Below, in pieces: positions 61,986 through 64,000 of a DNA stretch of 64,000 nucleotides; position 1 is the stretch's first letter; the number at the start of each line of letters is the position of its first letter. Made by a program: the position numbers and the translations under genes. The notes under the pieces are model-generated. The model saw nothing but the letters and a program-made list of their open reading frames with translations. It was not told where the DNA came from and searched no databases. Location of the stretch: assembly GCA_934754425.1 (NCBI GenBank), contig CAKVIN010000002.1, positions 68,666 through 132,665 of the forward strand, written 5' to 3'. The stretch is from an uncultured Candidatus Melainabacteria bacterium. Lineage in GTDB: Bacteria > Cyanobacteriota > Vampirovibrionia > Gastranaerophilales > Gastranaerophilaceae.

Positions 61986-62615
61986 CTACCCAAAAAGTAA
62001 AAACATTTCATTATAAAAACGCAAGAAAAATATTATTAATATAAACAAAATCATCAAAAATATTGCTTGTGGAGATTTCCAATCAAAGTATTCGTGAGTA
62101 TGAAAAACCCTGTTCTGGTATGTTTCAATAACATGAACCAAATAAATCACATTAAAAAATATCAAATAGCAAGGAAATGTAACCGGATCAAAAGTCAAAT
62201 CCACATTAAACATCTTAGATGTATATTTTTGTATAATTCTAAGAACACGATATGATAATGCAATATAAATTATACATTGTAATATTGAAAATATGAATAA
62301 AAATACAGCTTGTTTTACAAAAAAGAATAAATAAAATCCACCATTCACCGCCAACAAAGCAACTAACCAGTTAAGTTTTATCGTGTCCTTCTTATTATCT
62401 TCTACAAGATTATTTATAGCTTTTCCATTTATAAAAAACCATATTGTAGAAAAAAATCCGATGGTTAAAACATCAATCACCAAAAACGGAGCAAGTTCCT
62501 TGAATTTAATATTAGGCAATTCCGGTTCTTTGAATAAAGCATCACAATTTTCGCATTTTATTGCATTTCTATCTATCAAATTACCACAAAACGGACAATT
62601 AATTTGTTCAGTCAT
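61986..62615 (-). CDS. Zinc-ribbon membrane protein (DUF4234-like)
   Basis: A 209-aa protein with a zinc ribbon CPFCG...CENC (residues 6-26) followed by about five hydrophobic segments. The LTIGFFSTIWFFINGK pattern is like DUF4234. The ATG at 62615 has GAGAGAGAG 6 bases upstream. Function unknown. It follows nth. Confidence 0.65.
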   Translation of the reverse strand: MTEQINCPFCGNLIDRNAIKCENCDALFKEPELPNIKFKELAPFLVIDVLTIGFFSTIWFFINGKAINNLVEDNKKDTIKLNWLVALLAVNGGFYLFFFVKQAVFLFIFSILQCIIYIALSYRVLRIIQKYTSKMFNVDLTFDPVTFPCYLIFFNVIYLVHVIETYQNRVFHTHEYFDWKSPQAIFLMILFILIIFFLRFYNEMFLLFG

Positions 62616-62664
62616 TACAAACTCTCTCTCTTTAAACACTCATCAATGTGTTCATTATAACATA

Positions 62665-63288
62665 TCATAATATTTTTGCACAGTAAGCCTCTATCGGACA
62701 TTCAGAACACTTTGGTTTAGTCGGCTTACAAATATTTTGCCCATGCGTAACCATAAGAGTATTAATATCTATCCAATATTTTTGAGGCAATTTTTCTCTT
62801 AGGGCAAACTCTGTTTCTTCCGGATTTTTAGTGCAAACATAACCCAAGCGATTAAAAATCCGATGCACATGGACATCAACACAAATAGCAGGTTTATTAA
62901 ACCCTTGTGACAAAACAAGATTGGCGGTCTTTCTGCCCACACCATTAAATTTAACCAATTCCTCAATCGTATCAGGGACTTTACCACCTAACACTTCATC
63001 AATTTGACGAGACAATTCAATTATCTGCTTTGCTTTATTTTCATAAAATCCAACAGGATAAATTACTTTTGCTAAATCTTCCACCTTGATATTTTTCATT
63101 TCTTTTGGAGTTTTAGCCAACTCTAACATACGAAGCGTTGCCGGATAGGTGGTTTTATCGTTAGTTCTAAGACTTAATATGCAAGCAATTAAAACCAAGT
63201 ATGGATCTTTAAAAGAATCCATTAATTTTACAAAATCACTTTGCGGCTGTTTTGCTTCTTTTAAAATTGATACAATTTGGTCAATCAT
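62665..63288 (-). CDS. nth: Endonuclease III
   Basis: Nth removes oxidised pyrimidines and cuts the abasic strand. The 207-aa protein has the helix-hairpin-helix FNGVGRKTANLV with the catalytic Lys, CVDVHVHRI with the catalytic Asp, and the 4Fe-4S cluster Cys pattern C-x6-C-x2-C-x5-C at the end. TATAAT is exactly six bases before the ATG, with no Shine-Dalgarno. Confidence 0.95.
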   Translation of the reverse strand: MIDQIVSILKEAKQPQSDFVKLMDSFKDPYLVLIACILSLRTNDKTTYPATLRMLELAKTPKEMKNIKVEDLAKVIYPVGFYENKAKQIIELSRQIDEVLGGKVPDTIEELVKFNGVGRKTANLVLSQGFNKPAICVDVHVHRIFNRLGYVCTKNPEETEFALREKLPQKYWIDINTLMVTHGQNICKPTKPKCSECPIEAYCAKIL

Positions 63289-63300
63289 AATTTAATTATA
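63286..63300 (-). promoter_or_regulatory. Leaderless promoter of nth
   Basis: TATAAT on the minus strand (63295-63300), six bases, then ATG at 63288. No Shine-Dalgarno. Confidence 0.65.
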
Positions 63301-63494
63301 ATACAATTTTTTTAAATAATTTAGTCCTTACTATCTTAAATATTTTAGTGTTGCGATTGCTTCTTGAACGCAAGAAATTAAATATGTAACAAATTGTAAA
63401 TATTTTATCAAAAATCCTAAAGTTTTTTGAAAATAATCCGTAAATATACATGTAAGATATAGGACGTAAATGAGATTTAAAACGGTTTAGTATT

Positions 63495-64000
63495 ATGGGT
63501 ATTGATTTTTCTAAATTTTCAAAAGATTTCAAAGCGAAATTTGAGGCTGCAGCGGCAGACAAAAAAGTTTCGCTCAAAGAATTTAATACTTTTAGCCAAC
63601 AAGACCAAGCTACACTAACGGCTTTACTTAATAACGACCCCGATGCTTTAGGAAACATAGTCGTTGTTAATGCCGAGTACAAAAGTAACAATGGCGGAAT
63701 TTTTGAAACGTATTTAGGACAAAGCTCAAATGGTTTAATCAAAATTAGTGATGAAGCCAAAAGTAAATACAAAGGTGCGGTTGACGGTTGGATTGAAAAT
63801 GGTGAATTCACGCTCCGTGATGCAGCGCATAAACCAATCAAAAATGCTGACGGTACAGATGTAAAATTTGTTCTTAAAGAAAAAGCCGACACAAATTTCC
63901 GCTTACCTTTAGGTAGCGAAACGGTTAGAAAAGAAGTGCGCAAATTTATGGTATCACTTCTTAAAGAAGCTTATGACAAAAAAGAAAATGAATTCAAGGA
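63495..64000 (+). CDS. Partial protein of unknown function, continues past the window
   Basis: An open frame runs from ATG 63495 to the window end (168 codons seen). It starts MGIDFSKFSKDFKAKFEAAAADKK and is rich in Lys, Asp and Asn; a VSLKEFNTF stretch resembles a weak EF-hand start, like the 448-aa protein at 1869-3215. No signal peptide and no Shine-Dalgarno before the ATG, so a different start is possible. A TTGTAACA-like site lies at 63383. Its length and continuous codon use make it more likely real than the opposite frame. Confidence 0.6.
   Translation, partial: MGIDFSKFSKDFKAKFEAAAADKKVSLKEFNTFSQQDQATLTALLNNDPDALGNIVVVNAEYKSNNGGIFETYLGQSSNGLIKISDEAKSKYKGAVDGWIENGEFTLRDAAHKPIKNADGTDVKFVLKEKADTNFRLPLGSETVRKEVRKFMVSLLKEAYDKKENEFK

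Noticed and set aside
63296..63943. Long minus-strand open frame at the window end
   Set aside because: It is antisense to the better plus-strand frame from 63495, has Ser/Leu/Phe-rich low-quality codon use, and its end extends into the nth promoter.

Overview
The window is AT-rich bacterial chromosome with no rRNA, tRNA, CRISPR or phage genes visible. Gene content points to a Gram-negative relative of the Cyanobacteria, most likely the gut or environmental Melainabacteria/Vampirovibrionia group (Gastranaerophilales-like). The reasons are LptC/LptA-type proteins and an MlaA domain (outer membrane present), a cyanobacterial-style RecG with an N-terminal extension, DUF2993 and GerMN proteins, flagellar rod genes, many GFTL-type prepilins, and heptanucleotide repeats like those of cyanobacteria. 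The taxonomic assignment is an inference.

Layout. 0-4.9 kb: Nfo-like endonuclease, phosphoesterase, a predicted guanidino-modifying enzyme with a degenerate EF-hand, and murF. 4.9-12.1 kb: mnmE, then a minus-strand run recG-aroC-aroK-aroB-P-loop protein. 12.2-15.5 kb: a small unknown gene, then a tightly overlapped minus-strand operon (DUF2993, GerMN, HicB-like, rimI, bioY-like). 15.8-25.4 kb: an 80-aa NPF protein, a secreted trehalose-synthase-like GH13 enzyme, three lineage-specific proteins, a DRE-TIM aldolase, and a repeat-rich protein of about 1400 aa. 25.8-32.2 kb: an MlaA-hydrolase fusion, a Pif1-type helicase and a TPS-domain adhesin. 32.3-36 kb: an ATP-grasp enzyme and lptC-lptA-TPR. 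36-41.4 kb: DUF4127, a RhuM-Fic protein, a Cys-His-Asp protein and a second GH13-like protein. 41.4-48.1 kb: a repeat-filled intergenic region, then mtnP, a YggT protein, a TPR glycosyltransferase, dprA and topA. 48.2-55.3 kb: six prepilin-like genes in a row. 55.4-61.6 kb: a UvrA2-type ATPase, fliE, flgC, flgB, a soluble histidine kinase and a NarL-type regulator. 61.9-64 kb: a zinc-ribbon membrane protein, nth, and a partial gene leaving the window.

The main signals are these. First, ten genes (murF, mnmE, aroC, recG, the Pif1 helicase, lptC, DUF4127, rhuM-fic, dprA, nth) have a TANAAT -10 box exactly six bases before the start codon, which predicts leaderless mRNAs; most other genes have a clear Shine-Dalgarno. 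Second, a composite intergenic repeat sits directly after two unrelated stop codons and carries arrays of a GAAARTK heptamer, with a third array nearby. Third, several unusual proteins occur: an MlaA-alpha/beta hydrolase fusion, a deiminase-like enzyme, a papain/transglutaminase-like protein beside a RhuM-Fic protein, and a set of large glycine-rich prepilins ending in a conserved Trp.
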